Shown: positions 7,886-15,788 of the stretch, in pieces
How the letters are laid out: every line of letters starts with the position of its first letter
Numbering within the stretch: the first letter of the stretch is position 1
Assembly (NCBI RefSeq): GCF_030811855.1
Contig: NZ_JAUSRN010000007.1
Coordinates: 230,667-294,666, forward strand
Direction: 5' to 3'
Source: Variovorax paradoxus
GTDB lineage: Bacteria > Pseudomonadota > Gammaproteobacteria > Burkholderiales > Burkholderiaceae_C
DNA length: 64,000 nt
Position numbers and translations under genes: made by a program
Notes under the pieces: model-generated
Database searches by the model: none
What the model was told of the DNA's origin: nothing
The model's input: only the letters and a program-made list of their open reading frames with translations

Positions 7886-10342
7886 TTAAACCGCGAGCGG
7901 CGTGAACTGCCGCACATCCACCGACGCCTGGCTCGACTCGAACCACGGATCGGGCTCGCCATCCAGCGCGAACTGCAGCCGCTCCCACAGCGCCTTGCGC
8001 CCGGCCTCGTCCTCCAGGATCTTCTTCTTCACATAGTCCAGCCCGACCCGCCCGATGTAGTGCACCGTGCGCTCCAGGTACCAGCCTTCCTCGCGGTACA
8101 GCTGCAGGAACGCACCCGAGTACTCCATCACTTCCTGGGCCGTCTTCACCTTCACCAGGAACTGCGCCACCTCGGTCTTGATGCCGCCGTTGCCCCCCAC
8201 ATACAGCTCCCAGCCCGAGTCCACCCCGATCACGCCCACGTCCTTGATCCCGGCCTCGGCGCAGTTGCGCGGGCAGCCGGATACTGCGAGCTTGACCTTG
8301 TGCGGCGAGTACATCGCCCACAGCGCCCGCTCCAGGTCCTTGCCCATTTGCGTGCTGTCCTGGGTGCCGAAGCGGCACCACTCGCTGCCCACGCAGGTCT
8401 TCACCGTGCGCAGGCTCTTGGCATAGGCAAAGCCCGAAGGCATGCCGATGTCCTTCCACACCCCCTCCAGGTCTTCCTTCTTCACCCCCAAGAGGTCGAT
8501 GCGCTGGCCGCCCGTGACCTTGACCGTGGGAATCTTGTACTTGTCGGCCGCGTCCGCGATGCGCCGCAGCTCGTCGGGCGTGGTGTGGCCGCCCCACATG
8601 CGCGGAATCACCGAATAGGTGCCGTCCTTCTGGATGTTGGCGTGGCTGCGCTCGTTGATGAAGCGGCTCTGCGGATCGTCCTTGGCCTCCTTGGGCCAGG
8701 TGCTGATCAGGTAGTAGTTCACCGCCGGGCGGCAGGTCGCGCAGCCGTTGGGCGTGCGCCAGCCCAGGTTGCGGTAGACCGCGTCGTGCGTGAGGTAGTG
8801 TTCCTTCTTGATGGCCTCGCGCACGTCCTGGTGGCTCGCGTCGGTGCAGCCGCACACCGCCTTCTTCTTTGGCGTGGCCGAGTAGTCGCCGCCGGCGGTG
8901 AACATCAGGATCTGCTCCACCAGGCCCGTGCACGAGCCGCAGCTGGCGCTGGCCTTGGTGTGCTTCTTGACCTCGTCCAGGGTGAACAGGCCCTTTTCCT
9001 TGATGGCCTTGCAGATGGTGCCCTTGGTCACGCCGTTGCAGCCGCACACCTCGGCCTCGTCGGGCATGCTGGCGGCCTTGCTGTGGCCCTCGTGGCCGGT
9101 GTCGCCGATGTTGGATTCGCCGAACATCAGCTTGTCGCGGATGTCGTGCACGCTGCGCCCGTCGCGCAAGAGCTTGAAGTACCAGCTGCCGTCCACCGTG
9201 TCGCCGTACAGGCACGCGCCCACCAGCTTGTCGTCCTTGATCACCAGCTTCTTGTAGACCCCGCCGAAGGGGTCGCTCATGACGATCTCTTCCGTGCCTT
9301 CGCCGCCCATGAACTCGCCGGCGGAGAACAGGTCGATGCCGGTGACCTTCAGCTTGGTGGAGGTGAGGGACCCCAGGTAGCGCCCGATGCCGAACTGGGC
9401 CAGGTGGTTGGCCGCGACCTTGGCCTGCTCGAACAGCGGCGCGACCAGGCCGTAGGCGATGCCGCGGTGGGCCGCGCATTCGCCCACCGAGTAGATGCGC
9501 GCGTCGGTCACGGTCTGCAGGGTGTCGGTGACGACGATGCCGCGGTTGCAGTGCAGGCGCATCTTCTCGGCCAGCTCGGTGTTGGGGCGGATGCCCACGG
9601 CCATGACGACCAGGTCGGCGGCCACCTCGGTGCCGTCCTTGAAGCGGATGGCTTTGACCCGGCCCCCTTTGCCGTCGTCGGCGTCGCCCACCAGCTCCTG
9701 GGTCTGGGCGCCGATGAGGAACTTCAGGCCGCGGTCTTCCAGGGACTTTTGCAAGAGCTTGCCGGCCACGTCGTCCAGCTGGCGCTCCATGAGCCAGGGC
9801 ATGACGTGCACCACGGTGACGTTCATGCCGCGCAGCATCAGGCCGTTGGCCGCCTCCAGGCCCAAGAGGCCGCCGCCGATGACGACCGCGTTCTTGTGCG
9901 TGCGCGCGGTCTCGATCATGTAGTCGGTGTCGGCGATGTCGCGGTAGGCGATGACGCCTTTGAGGTCCTTGCCGGGCACGGGGAGCATGAAGGGGTTGGA
10001 GCCGGTGCACATCAGGAGGCGGTCGTAGGCGGCCTCGGTGATGGCGCCTTGCGCATCCACGGCGCGCACGATGCGCTTGACGCGGTCGACCTCGACCACT
10101 TTCTTGCCGGCGTGCAGGGTGATGTGGTTCTCGGTGTACCACTCCCAGCTGTTGAGCACGATCTCGTCCACGGTCTGCTCGCCGGCCAGCACGGGCGACA
10201 GCAGGATGCGGTTGTAGTTGGGGTGCGGCTCGGCACCGAAGACGGTGATGTCGTACAGCTCCGGGGCGAGCTTCAAAAGCTCCTCCAGGGTGCGCACGCC
10301 GGCCATGCCGTTGCCGACCATCACGAGTTTGAGTTTCTGCAT
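7886..10342 (-). CDS. nirB: Nitrite reductase [NAD(P)H] large subunit
   Basis: This 818-residue cytoplasmic enzyme reduces nitrite to ammonium with NAD(P)H. I choose the ATG at 10342 (MQKLKLVMVGNGMAG) because the FAD-binding fold begins there and AAAGG lies upstream; the frame is open 14 codons further. Domains in order: FAD/NAD(P) pyridine nucleotide reductase (about 1-320); two BFD-like [2Fe-2S] segments near residues 430-475 (CGCNGVTKG, SCGSCTG) and 497-545 (CGCTDAS, NGCATCRP); nitrite/sulfite reductase domains with siroheme-[4Fe-4S] cysteines in CVGSEWC (about 650) and SGCPRNC (about 690). First gene of a six-gene operon. The 74-base gap to the divergent kinase gene shows no promoter I can support. 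Confidence 0.95.
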   Translation of the reverse strand: MQKLKLVMVGNGMAGVRTLEELLKLAPELYDITVFGAEPHPNYNRILLSPVLAGEQTVDEIVLNSWEWYTENHITLHAGKKVVEVDRVKRIVRAVDAQGAITEAAYDRLLMCTGSNPFMLPVPGKDLKGVIAYRDIADTDYMIETARTHKNAVVIGGGLLGLEAANGLMLRGMNVTVVHVMPWLMERQLDDVAGKLLQKSLEDRGLKFLIGAQTQELVGDADDGKGGRVKAIRFKDGTEVAADLVVMAVGIRPNTELAEKMRLHCNRGIVVTDTLQTVTDARIYSVGECAAHRGIAYGLVAPLFEQAKVAANHLAQFGIGRYLGSLTSTKLKVTGIDLFSAGEFMGGEGTEEIVMSDPFGGVYKKLVIKDDKLVGACLYGDTVDGSWYFKLLRDGRSVHDIRDKLMFGESNIGDTGHEGHSKAASMPDEAEVCGCNGVTKGTICKAIKEKGLFTLDEVKKHTKASASCGSCTGLVEQILMFTAGGDYSATPKKKAVCGCTDASHQDVREAIKKEHYLTHDAVYRNLGWRTPNGCATCRPAVNYYLISTWPKEAKDDPQSRFINERSHANIQKDGTYSVIPRMWGGHTTPDELRRIADAADKYKIPTVKVTGGQRIDLLGVKKEDLEGVWKDIGMPSGFAYAKSLRTVKTCVGSEWCRFGTQDSTQMGKDLERALWAMYSPHKVKLAVSGCPRNCAEAGIKDVGVIGVDSGWELYVGGNGGIKTEVAQFLVKVKTAQEVMEYSGAFLQLYREEGWYLERTVHYIGRVGLDYVKKKILEDEAGRKALWERLQFALDGEPDPWFESSQASVDVRQFTPLAV

Positions 10343-10416
10343 GGGGTGGGGCCTTTCGGGAATCAGCGGGTTCGAATCGAGCAATGGGAAGCACGCGGCG
10401 CGTGGAGAATCGCGCC

Positions 10417-12117
10417 ATGAGCTTTGAAGTGGACATCGGCTACAGCAGCCAGCGCGGACCGCGCGAAGTGAACGAAGACTTTGCCGGCGCCGTGAACGCG
10501 CCGCCCGGCGAAGAGTCGCGCGGACTCATCGCGGCCATTGCCGATGGCGTGTCCACCGGCGGCCGCGGGCTGGAGGCGTCGCAGACCACGGTGATGGGGC
10601 TTTTGGCAGACTACTTCGCCACGCCCGACACCTGGGAGCCGACCGCCGCGCTCGACCGCCTCGTCGCTGCGCAGAACGCCTGGCTCGCCGATCACAACCG
10701 GCGCCGGCAGGGCGGCGGCACTGCGCTCACCACCTTGACGGCGCTGGTGCTGCATGGCCAGAGCTACACGCTGGCGCATGTGGGCGATACGCGCGCATGG
10801 CGCGTGCGCACCGACGGCGAGCCTGCCATGCTGCTGACGCAGGACCATGCCTTCGAGCATCCCGACATGCGCAGCCGGCTGACGCGCGCCATTGGCCTGG
10901 ACGACCAGGTGCGTGTCGACTACGCGCAGGGCGACGTGCGGGTGGGAGACTGCTTCGTGCTCACGTCCGACGGCGTGCACGGCGTGCTCAAGCCGCAGCG
11001 CCTGGCCGCGCTGGCCTTGCAGGGCGGTGCCGAGGATGCGAGCGATGCGCTGGTGCGGGCCGCGCTCGATGCGGGCACGCGCGACAACGCGACGGCGCTG
11101 GTCATTCGCGTGGTCGGCCTGGACGCGCGGCAACTGGATGACGAGCTTGGCGACGGCCGCCGACTGGCCCCGCCGCCCTTCTTGAAAGTGGGCGATGCGC
11201 TCGACGGCTACGTCGTCACCGGGCTGGTGGCCGACACCGGCGTGCACTTGCTGTACCAGGCGCGCAATGTGGCCACGCGCGAGTTGGTGGCGCTCAAGAC
11301 CCTGCATCCCTCGCGCGCCAGCGACCCCCAGGAGCGCGCCATGCTTGCGCACGAAGCCTGGCTGGGCCAGCGCGTGGGCAACAGTGGATTCGTGCGTGTG
11401 CACGAGCGAGCCGAAAACGCCAGCGCGCTCTACATCGTGTTCGACTGGCACGGCGGGCGCACGCTGGAGCAGATGCGCAAGTCCGGCCCCCGCGGCACCG
11501 TGGCCGAAGTGGTCACGGCGGCCATCGAGGTGACCAAGGCGCTGGGCCGGCTGCACCGCCATGGCGTGGTGCATCGAGACATCAAGCCCGGCAACCTGCA
11601 CCTGGGCGAGGATGGACACTGGCGCATCCTGGATCTTGGCGTGGCGCTGTCCGGACGCGAGGGCTCGGCCCAGCGCGAGCTGCATGCCGGCACGCCCAGC
11701 TACATCAATCCCGAGCAATGGGAGGGTGCCAATGCCGACCCCGGCAGCGACCTGTTCGCGCTTGGCGCCACGCTGTATCAGTGGCTCGGCGGGCACCTGC
11801 CTTACGGCGAGATCGAGCCCTACCAGGTGGCACGCTACCGTCGTGATCCCGTCGCGCTCTCGCGCCTGCGGCCCGACGTACCTGTGTGGCTCGACCATCT
11901 GGTGCGCAAGGCCGTTGCGCGCGACCCGAAGGAGCGCTTCGAAACCGCCGAGGAAATGCTGCTCGCCCTGGAGCGGGGCGCTTCCCGCCCCGTCAGCGCG
12001 CCCGCCGCCACGCCGCTGATCCGCCGCGACCCGGCTGCGCTCTACAAGATCGCGCTGGCCGTGTCGCTGCTGTTCAACGCACTGCTCGTGGTGTGGCTTC
12101 TGTTCCTGCCACGCTGA
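10417..12117 (+). CDS. Fused PP2C-type protein phosphatase and Ser/Thr protein kinase, C-terminal membrane anchor
   Basis: The ATG at 10417 is preceded by GGAGAAT and starts the phosphatase fold (MSFEVDIGYSSQRGPREVNED); the protein has 566 residues. The PP2C domain (about 1-240) has VNED, ADGVSTGG, HVGDTRAW, TSDGVHG and DNATALV. The kinase domain (about 265-535) has the lysine in VALKTL (about 293), HRDIKPGN (386), DLG in place of DFG (405) and GTPSYINPEQ. The glycine-rich loop is degenerate (GLVADTGVHLLYQA). One hydrophobic helix ends the protein (about 544-564), so it is probably tail-anchored with both domains in the cytoplasm. Such fusions recur beside nitrate-assimilation genes in other proteobacteria; I know of no established substrate. 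Confidence 0.88.
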   Translation: MSFEVDIGYSSQRGPREVNEDFAGAVNAPPGEESRGLIAAIADGVSTGGRGLEASQTTVMGLLADYFATPDTWEPTAALDRLVAAQNAWLADHNRRRQGGGTALTTLTALVLHGQSYTLAHVGDTRAWRVRTDGEPAMLLTQDHAFEHPDMRSRLTRAIGLDDQVRVDYAQGDVRVGDCFVLTSDGVHGVLKPQRLAALALQGGAEDASDALVRAALDAGTRDNATALVIRVVGLDARQLDDELGDGRRLAPPPFLKVGDALDGYVVTGLVADTGVHLLYQARNVATRELVALKTLHPSRASDPQERAMLAHEAWLGQRVGNSGFVRVHERAENASALYIVFDWHGGRTLEQMRKSGPRGTVAEVVTAAIEVTKALGRLHRHGVVHRDIKPGNLHLGEDGHWRILDLGVALSGREGSAQRELHAGTPSYINPEQWEGANADPGSDLFALGATLYQWLGGHLPYGEIEPYQVARYRRDPVALSRLRPDVPVWLDHLVRKAVARDPKERFETAEEMLLALERGASRPVSAPAATPLIRRDPAALYKIALAVSLLFNALLVVWLLFLPR

Positions 12118-12134
12118 CGACGGGCGGGAGAGGG

Positions 12135-13403
12135 TCATGGGCGTGCCGCTTTTCGCGCCGGAACGTACTTCTTGGTTTCAGCCGGCTGGGAGGAGGTGCG
12201 CGCACGGCCGCCTTTTTCGGCCCAGGTGCGGGTCCAGCGGATCTGCATGATGCGCATCACGCCCAGCATCACGAGCGAGAGCGCACCGAAGAACACGAAC
12301 CCCCAGACGTAGCTGCCCAGGTACTGCTTCGACAGGCCCATGGCGTTGGGCACCAGGCCGCCGCCCAGCGCGCCGATCTCGCCGATCATGGAACCGGCCA
12401 CCGCAGTGCTCGTGGGCCAGCGCAGCGGCACCAGCTGGAACAGCGCGCCGTTGCCTGCGCCGAGCGCGGCAAAGCAAAGGATGAGGAGCAGCGTGGTCAG
12501 CGCCAGAGAGGACGACGAGATGCCCACCAGCACCAGCCCGACGGCAACCGCCAGCAGCACCACGGTGAGCGTGTTCACACCGCCCCAGCGGTCGGAGATC
12601 CAGCCGCCCACGATGCGCACTGCGGCACCCATGAAGGCGGCCAGCATCGTGAGCTGTCCGGCCTGCACCTTGCTCACGCCGAACTGGTCGTAGTAGTAGG
12701 ACGGCAAAAAGGTGGTGAGGCCGATGAAGCCGCCGAAGGTCACGCCGTAGATGAGGCTGAACACCCAGCCGTCTTTTTCGAACAGGCAGGCGATGTGCTC
12801 GCGGAAGCTCGCGTGGCTGTCGACGTCGGGCGGCTCCTTGGCAAACACGATCATCACGACCATCGGCACCAGGATGGCCGCCGCGGCTACGCCGTACACC
12901 GCCTGCCAGCCGAGCCACAGCGCGAGCGGCGGCGCCACCAGCACAGACACCGCAGTGCCCACGTTGCCGGCGCCCACCAGGCCCATGGCCAGGCCCTTGT
13001 GCTGCGGTGGGAACCAGCCCGAACCCAGCGACAGCGCGACGCCGAAGCTTGCCCCCGCAATGCCCAGCAGCACGCCCATGGCCAGCAGGTCGTTGAAGCT
13101 CTTCACGAAGAAGAAGCCGAACAGCATGGCGACCGCGATCAGGCCCATCTCGACCAGCGTGGCGTTCTTGCGGCCGATGTACTGCGACAGGATGCCGAGC
13201 GGAAAGCGCATCAGCGCGCCCGCAATGATCGGCACCGACAGCATCAGGCCCTTCTGCGCGGGCGAGAGGTCGAAGGTCTCGCCGATGAAAGGCGCCATGG
13301 CGCCGTTCAGCACCCAGATGCAGCAGGAGAACGAGAAATACAGAAAGGCCGAGAACAGCGTCGGGCCGTGGCCTGATTGCAAGAAGGTCCTGAAACTGGA
13401 CAT
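12135..13403 (-). CDS. narK: Nitrate/nitrite MFS transporter, NarK/NasA (NNP) family
   Basis: This 422-residue protein is an inner-membrane carrier with about 12 hydrophobic segments. It has NNP-family traits, including the glycine-rich signatures GIAGASFGVALSLGSGWFP and GALGGGLVPNAMG, and RFPLGILSQYIGRKN after the second helix. I place the start at the ATG (MSSFRTFLQSGH); a TTG three codons upstream (13412) is possible. It converges on the kinase gene with 17 bases between stops. The upstream region holds a sigma-54 promoter and an ANTAR-type hairpin, so it is expected to be nitrogen-controlled and nitrate-induced. Assimilatory uptake is the likely role. Confidence 0.9.
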   Translation of the reverse strand: MSSFRTFLQSGHGPTLFSAFLYFSFSCCIWVLNGAMAPFIGETFDLSPAQKGLMLSVPIIAGALMRFPLGILSQYIGRKNATLVEMGLIAVAMLFGFFFVKSFNDLLAMGVLLGIAGASFGVALSLGSGWFPPQHKGLAMGLVGAGNVGTAVSVLVAPPLALWLGWQAVYGVAAAAILVPMVVMIVFAKEPPDVDSHASFREHIACLFEKDGWVFSLIYGVTFGGFIGLTTFLPSYYYDQFGVSKVQAGQLTMLAAFMGAAVRIVGGWISDRWGGVNTLTVVLLAVAVGLVLVGISSSSLALTTLLLILCFAALGAGNGALFQLVPLRWPTSTAVAGSMIGEIGALGGGLVPNAMGLSKQYLGSYVWGFVFFGALSLVMLGVMRIMQIRWTRTWAEKGGRARTSSQPAETKKYVPARKAARP

Positions 13404-13509
13404 GGCGTTCAATCGTGCGAAATGCCGCGGCGCAGCTCTTCGGGAGCCGTGTCGACGGACGGGGTTGGGACGGAGTGCCGGCAGCGAATGCTGTTGGCGT
13501 GGGGGTGCT

Positions 13510-13532
13510 TCCCGGCATGAGGGATGCCGGGA
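13510..13532 (-). terminator. Leader hairpin in front of narK, possible attenuator
   Basis: A perfect 9-base stem (TCCCGGCAT / ATGCCGGGA) closes a 5-base loop. On the narK transcript it lies after the hexaloop hairpin at 13562-13581 and a small TGCAG/CTGCA hairpin at 13537-13550, and about 105 bases before the start codon. That is the place of the terminator in an ANTAR-controlled leader, but there is no U-run after it, so classic intrinsic termination is uncertain. Confidence 0.45.
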
Positions 13533-13561
13533 CGGATGCAGGAGCCTGCAGCTTCACCAAA

Positions 13562-13581
13562 GCGGTGCTTCGTTACACCGC
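13562..13581 (-). promoter_or_regulatory. ANTAR-type hexaloop hairpin at the 5' end of the narK leader
   Basis: On the minus strand GCGGTGT and GCACCGC pair around the loop AACGAA, which has A at position 1 and G at position 4 as in known ANTAR target hairpins. The closing pair is U-G. The hairpin begins essentially at the start site predicted from the sigma-54 promoter at 13593-13608. No second A1/G4 hexaloop is evident downstream. Confidence 0.6.
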
Positions 13582-13592
13582 ACCCTGATCGA

Positions 13593-13608
13593 TGCAAGAG
13601 GCGTGCCT
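13593..13608 (-). promoter_or_regulatory. Sigma-54 promoter of narK
   Basis: Minus-strand sequence AGGCACGCCTCTTGCA matches TGGCACRNNNNTTGCW at every specified base except the first. GG at -24 and GC at -12 have the correct spacing. The predicted start is near 13582, directly before the hexaloop hairpin. The promoter overlaps the untranslated region upstream of the divergent ANTAR gene. Confidence 0.72.
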
Positions 13609-13660
13609 GCGAAAACGAGCCGGCGTGGCCTATGCTTGCCCTGCCTTCAACCGCTTTGCC

Positions 13661-14953
13661 ATGATGTCCCTTCTCGTCGTCCTGCCCAATGAATTCGCCG
13701 ACCCTGCACCATTGCCGGAGCCCCTGCAGCAGGCGCTGGCGAGTGCTGGCGCCGTCGTGAGAGAGCGGGCCACCTGCCACACGCTGGTGCAGCAGGTGGG
13801 TGCGTTTGCACCGCAACAGGTGCTGGCCTGGCTGCCGGCACCGGTGCACCAGCTGCAGTCGCTGCTCGATGCCCTGAAGGAATGGAACGGCGCCCCACCG
13901 TGTGCGCTCGGCCTCGTGAGCGCGCCGCTCGACGGTACGCAGCACGAATCTCTGGTCGCGCTCGGTGTGCACGCGTGGGCGCCGCTCGATGCATTCGACG
14001 CTGCTTCGCTGGCGGGCCTGACGGCCAGGGCGCAGGCCCGCTGGCAGCGCGAAGCCGCGCTGCGCACCGAACTCGAGGGTTTGCGCACACGCATGGACGA
14101 GCGCAAGTGGGTCGATCGCGCCAAGGGCCTCTTGATGTCTGCACGAGGCATTGGCGAGGACGAGGCTTTCGGCCTGCTGCGCGGCGCCGCCATGCATGCC
14201 AACCTGCGATTGGGGGAGGTGTCGCGTTCGGTCATCGAGGCCGCGCAATGGGCCGACGCCATCAACCGCGCCGGCCAGCTGCGCATGCTCTCGCAGCGGC
14301 TGGTGCGCGTGGCGGCGCAGCTGCTTGGCGGCATCGACGTGCAGCGCGCGCGGGTCTTGCGCACGCAATCGACTGAGCGGGTGCAGCAGAACCTGGATCA
14401 TCTGGCAACCCTCGACCTGGACGCGGCCGGCGTGAAGGCGCTGTGCGAGGTGCGGGCGGCCTGGGAAGAGTTGGCCACCTTGCTGGCCGCGAAGCCGGCG
14501 CCGCAAGGGCTCGCCGATATCGATGCGCGAGGCGAGGCCCTGCTGTCAGCGGCCGAGGCCATGACCGATGCACTGGAAGCCTCCGGTGCGCGGCGGGCGC
14601 TGCGCATCGTGAACATTTGCGGGCGCCAGCGCATGCGCGCGCAGCGCCTCGCGAAAGACGCATTGCTTGCGTCGACCATCGCGGCAGAGGCTTCGCGCGA
14701 CCGGCTGCTGCCGACCATGAACGAGTTCGAGGCGGCGCTGGGCGAACTGGAGCGTGCGCCCCTCAGCTCGCCCGAAATCCGCGCCGCGCTGGCTGCCGCG
14801 CGCGACGAATGGCTGCGCCTGGTGGGTGGCGTGCAGGCGCTCGACAGCCCCGAAGGCCGCGCGACGCTGGTGCGTTCCAGCGAAGCGCTGGTGGACACCT
14901 TCGAGCGTCTCACGGCCTGGTACGAGCACAGCTTGCAGGTCATCATGTCCTGA
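13661..14953 (+). CDS. ANTAR-domain regulator with degenerate receiver and two C-terminal P-box-like segments
   Basis: This 430-residue protein starts at one of two adjacent ATGs (13661 or 13664). Residues 1-125 look like a NasT-type receiver but lack the phosphoacceptor Asp (the strand reads VLAWLPAP). A coiled linker leads into an ANTAR domain (about 140-195: DERKWVDRAKGLLMSARGI, then the EDEAF and LRLGEVSRSV segments) that should bind hairpin RNA. The C-terminal part has two P-box-like motifs: AINRAGQLRMLSQRL (200-214) and IVNICGRQRMRAQRLAK (316-332), the same motif as in the exported protein of the nirB operon. Klebsiella NasR has its sensor before ANTAR; here the order is reversed. Likely role: nitrate-responsive antitermination. 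It diverges from narK and converges on nrtD. Confidence 0.82.
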   Translation: MMSLLVVLPNEFADPAPLPEPLQQALASAGAVVRERATCHTLVQQVGAFAPQQVLAWLPAPVHQLQSLLDALKEWNGAPPCALGLVSAPLDGTQHESLVALGVHAWAPLDAFDAASLAGLTARAQARWQREAALRTELEGLRTRMDERKWVDRAKGLLMSARGIGEDEAFGLLRGAAMHANLRLGEVSRSVIEAAQWADAINRAGQLRMLSQRLVRVAAQLLGGIDVQRARVLRTQSTERVQQNLDHLATLDLDAAGVKALCEVRAAWEELATLLAAKPAPQGLADIDARGEALLSAAEAMTDALEASGARRALRIVNICGRQRMRAQRLAKDALLASTIAAEASRDRLLPTMNEFEAALGELERAPLSSPEIRAALAAARDEWLRLVGGVQALDSPEGRATLVRSSEALVDTFERLTAWYEHSLQVIMS

Positions 14954-14978
14954 CGCCGCTTGTGCCGCGCTCGCTGGG

Positions 14979-15788
14979 TCAGGCCGCGACCTTCTCCACG
15001 TGCGCCTGGCGCGTGTAGAGAAAATCGATCACTGCCTTGCGGGCGTGCACGTAGACCGGATCTTCGGCCAGTTCGACGCGATTGCGTGGACGAGCGATGT
15101 CCACCGCCAGCACTTCGCCGATGGTGGCGGCCGGGCCGTTGGTGAGCATCACGATGCGGTCGCTCAGGAGCACCGCCTCGTCAACGTCGTGCGTGACCAT
15201 GACGACGGTGCTCTGCGTCTTTTGCACGATGGCGAGCAGCTCGTCCTGCAGCTTGGCGCGCGTGAGTGCGTCGAGAGCGCCGAAGGGCTCGTCCATCAGC
15301 AGCACCTTGGGTTCCATCGACAGTGCGCGCGCAATGCCCACGCGCTGCTTCATGCCGCCCGAGATTTCACCGGGGCGCTTTTGCGCCGCCGGCGTGAGGC
15401 CGACCAACGCGAGCGCCGCATCGGTGCGCGCGCGCAACTGCGCCTTGTTTTCAGTAGCCGCAAAAACGCGCTCGACGGCGAGGTACACGTTCTCGAAGCA
15501 GGTGAGCCAAGGCAGCAGCGAGTGGTTCTGGAAGACCACCGCGCGCTCGGGCCCCGGACCTTTGATTTCCCTGTTGGCGCACAGCAGCACGCCCTCCGTC
15601 GGCGTGGTCAGGCCGGCGATGAGGTTCAGCAGCGTGGACTTGCCGCAGCCCGAATGGCCGATGAGCGTGACGAACTCGCCCTTGGCCACGTTCAGGTTGA
15701 CGCCCTGCAGGGCAAGAAAGCTGCCCTTGGCTGTCTTGAAGCGCTGCTCGACGCCATGGATCTCGATGTACTTGGAATCATCATTCAT
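14979..15788 (-). CDS. nrtD: Nitrate ABC transporter ATP-binding protein
   Basis: This 269-residue ATPase of the nitrate/sulfonate/taurine class has Walker A (GHSGCGKST), signature ISGGMKQRVGIARAL, Walker B (VLLMDEPFGALD) and the D-loop/H-loop VMVTHDVDEAVLLSDRI. The ISGGM form is typical of the NrtD/SsuB/TauB group. It is a stand-alone ATPase without the binding-protein fusion seen in cyanobacterial NrtC. The start overlaps the nrtB stop by 4 bases. It is the last gene of the nrtA-nrtB-nrtD operon (nasFED in Klebsiella terms) and converges on the ANTAR gene with 25 bases between stops. Confidence 0.9.
   Translation of the reverse strand: MNDDSKYIEIHGVEQRFKTAKGSFLALQGVNLNVAKGEFVTLIGHSGCGKSTLLNLIAGLTTPTEGVLLCANREIKGPGPERAVVFQNHSLLPWLTCFENVYLAVERVFAATENKAQLRARTDAALALVGLTPAAQKRPGEISGGMKQRVGIARALSMEPKVLLMDEPFGALDALTRAKLQDELLAIVQKTQSTVVMVTHDVDEAVLLSDRIVMLTNGPAATIGEVLAVDIARPRNRVELAEDPVYVHARKAVIDFLYTRQAHVEKVAA

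Noticed and set aside
10343..10416. A sigma-54 or ANTAR control region for nirB
   Set aside because: I looked for TGGC-N9-TGC spacing and an A1/G4 hexaloop here and in the adjacent kinase coding region and found neither.
7736..10420. An 894-codon open frame on the plus strand opposite nirB
   Set aside because: It is antisense to a clear enzyme gene, and its His/Val/Ala-rich product has no recognisable features.
13705..13721. An NtrC site (TGCACC-ATTGC-CGGAGC) upstream of the narK promoter
   Set aside because: Only one half matches the consensus and it lies in the coding sequence of the ANTAR gene; too weak to report as a feature.
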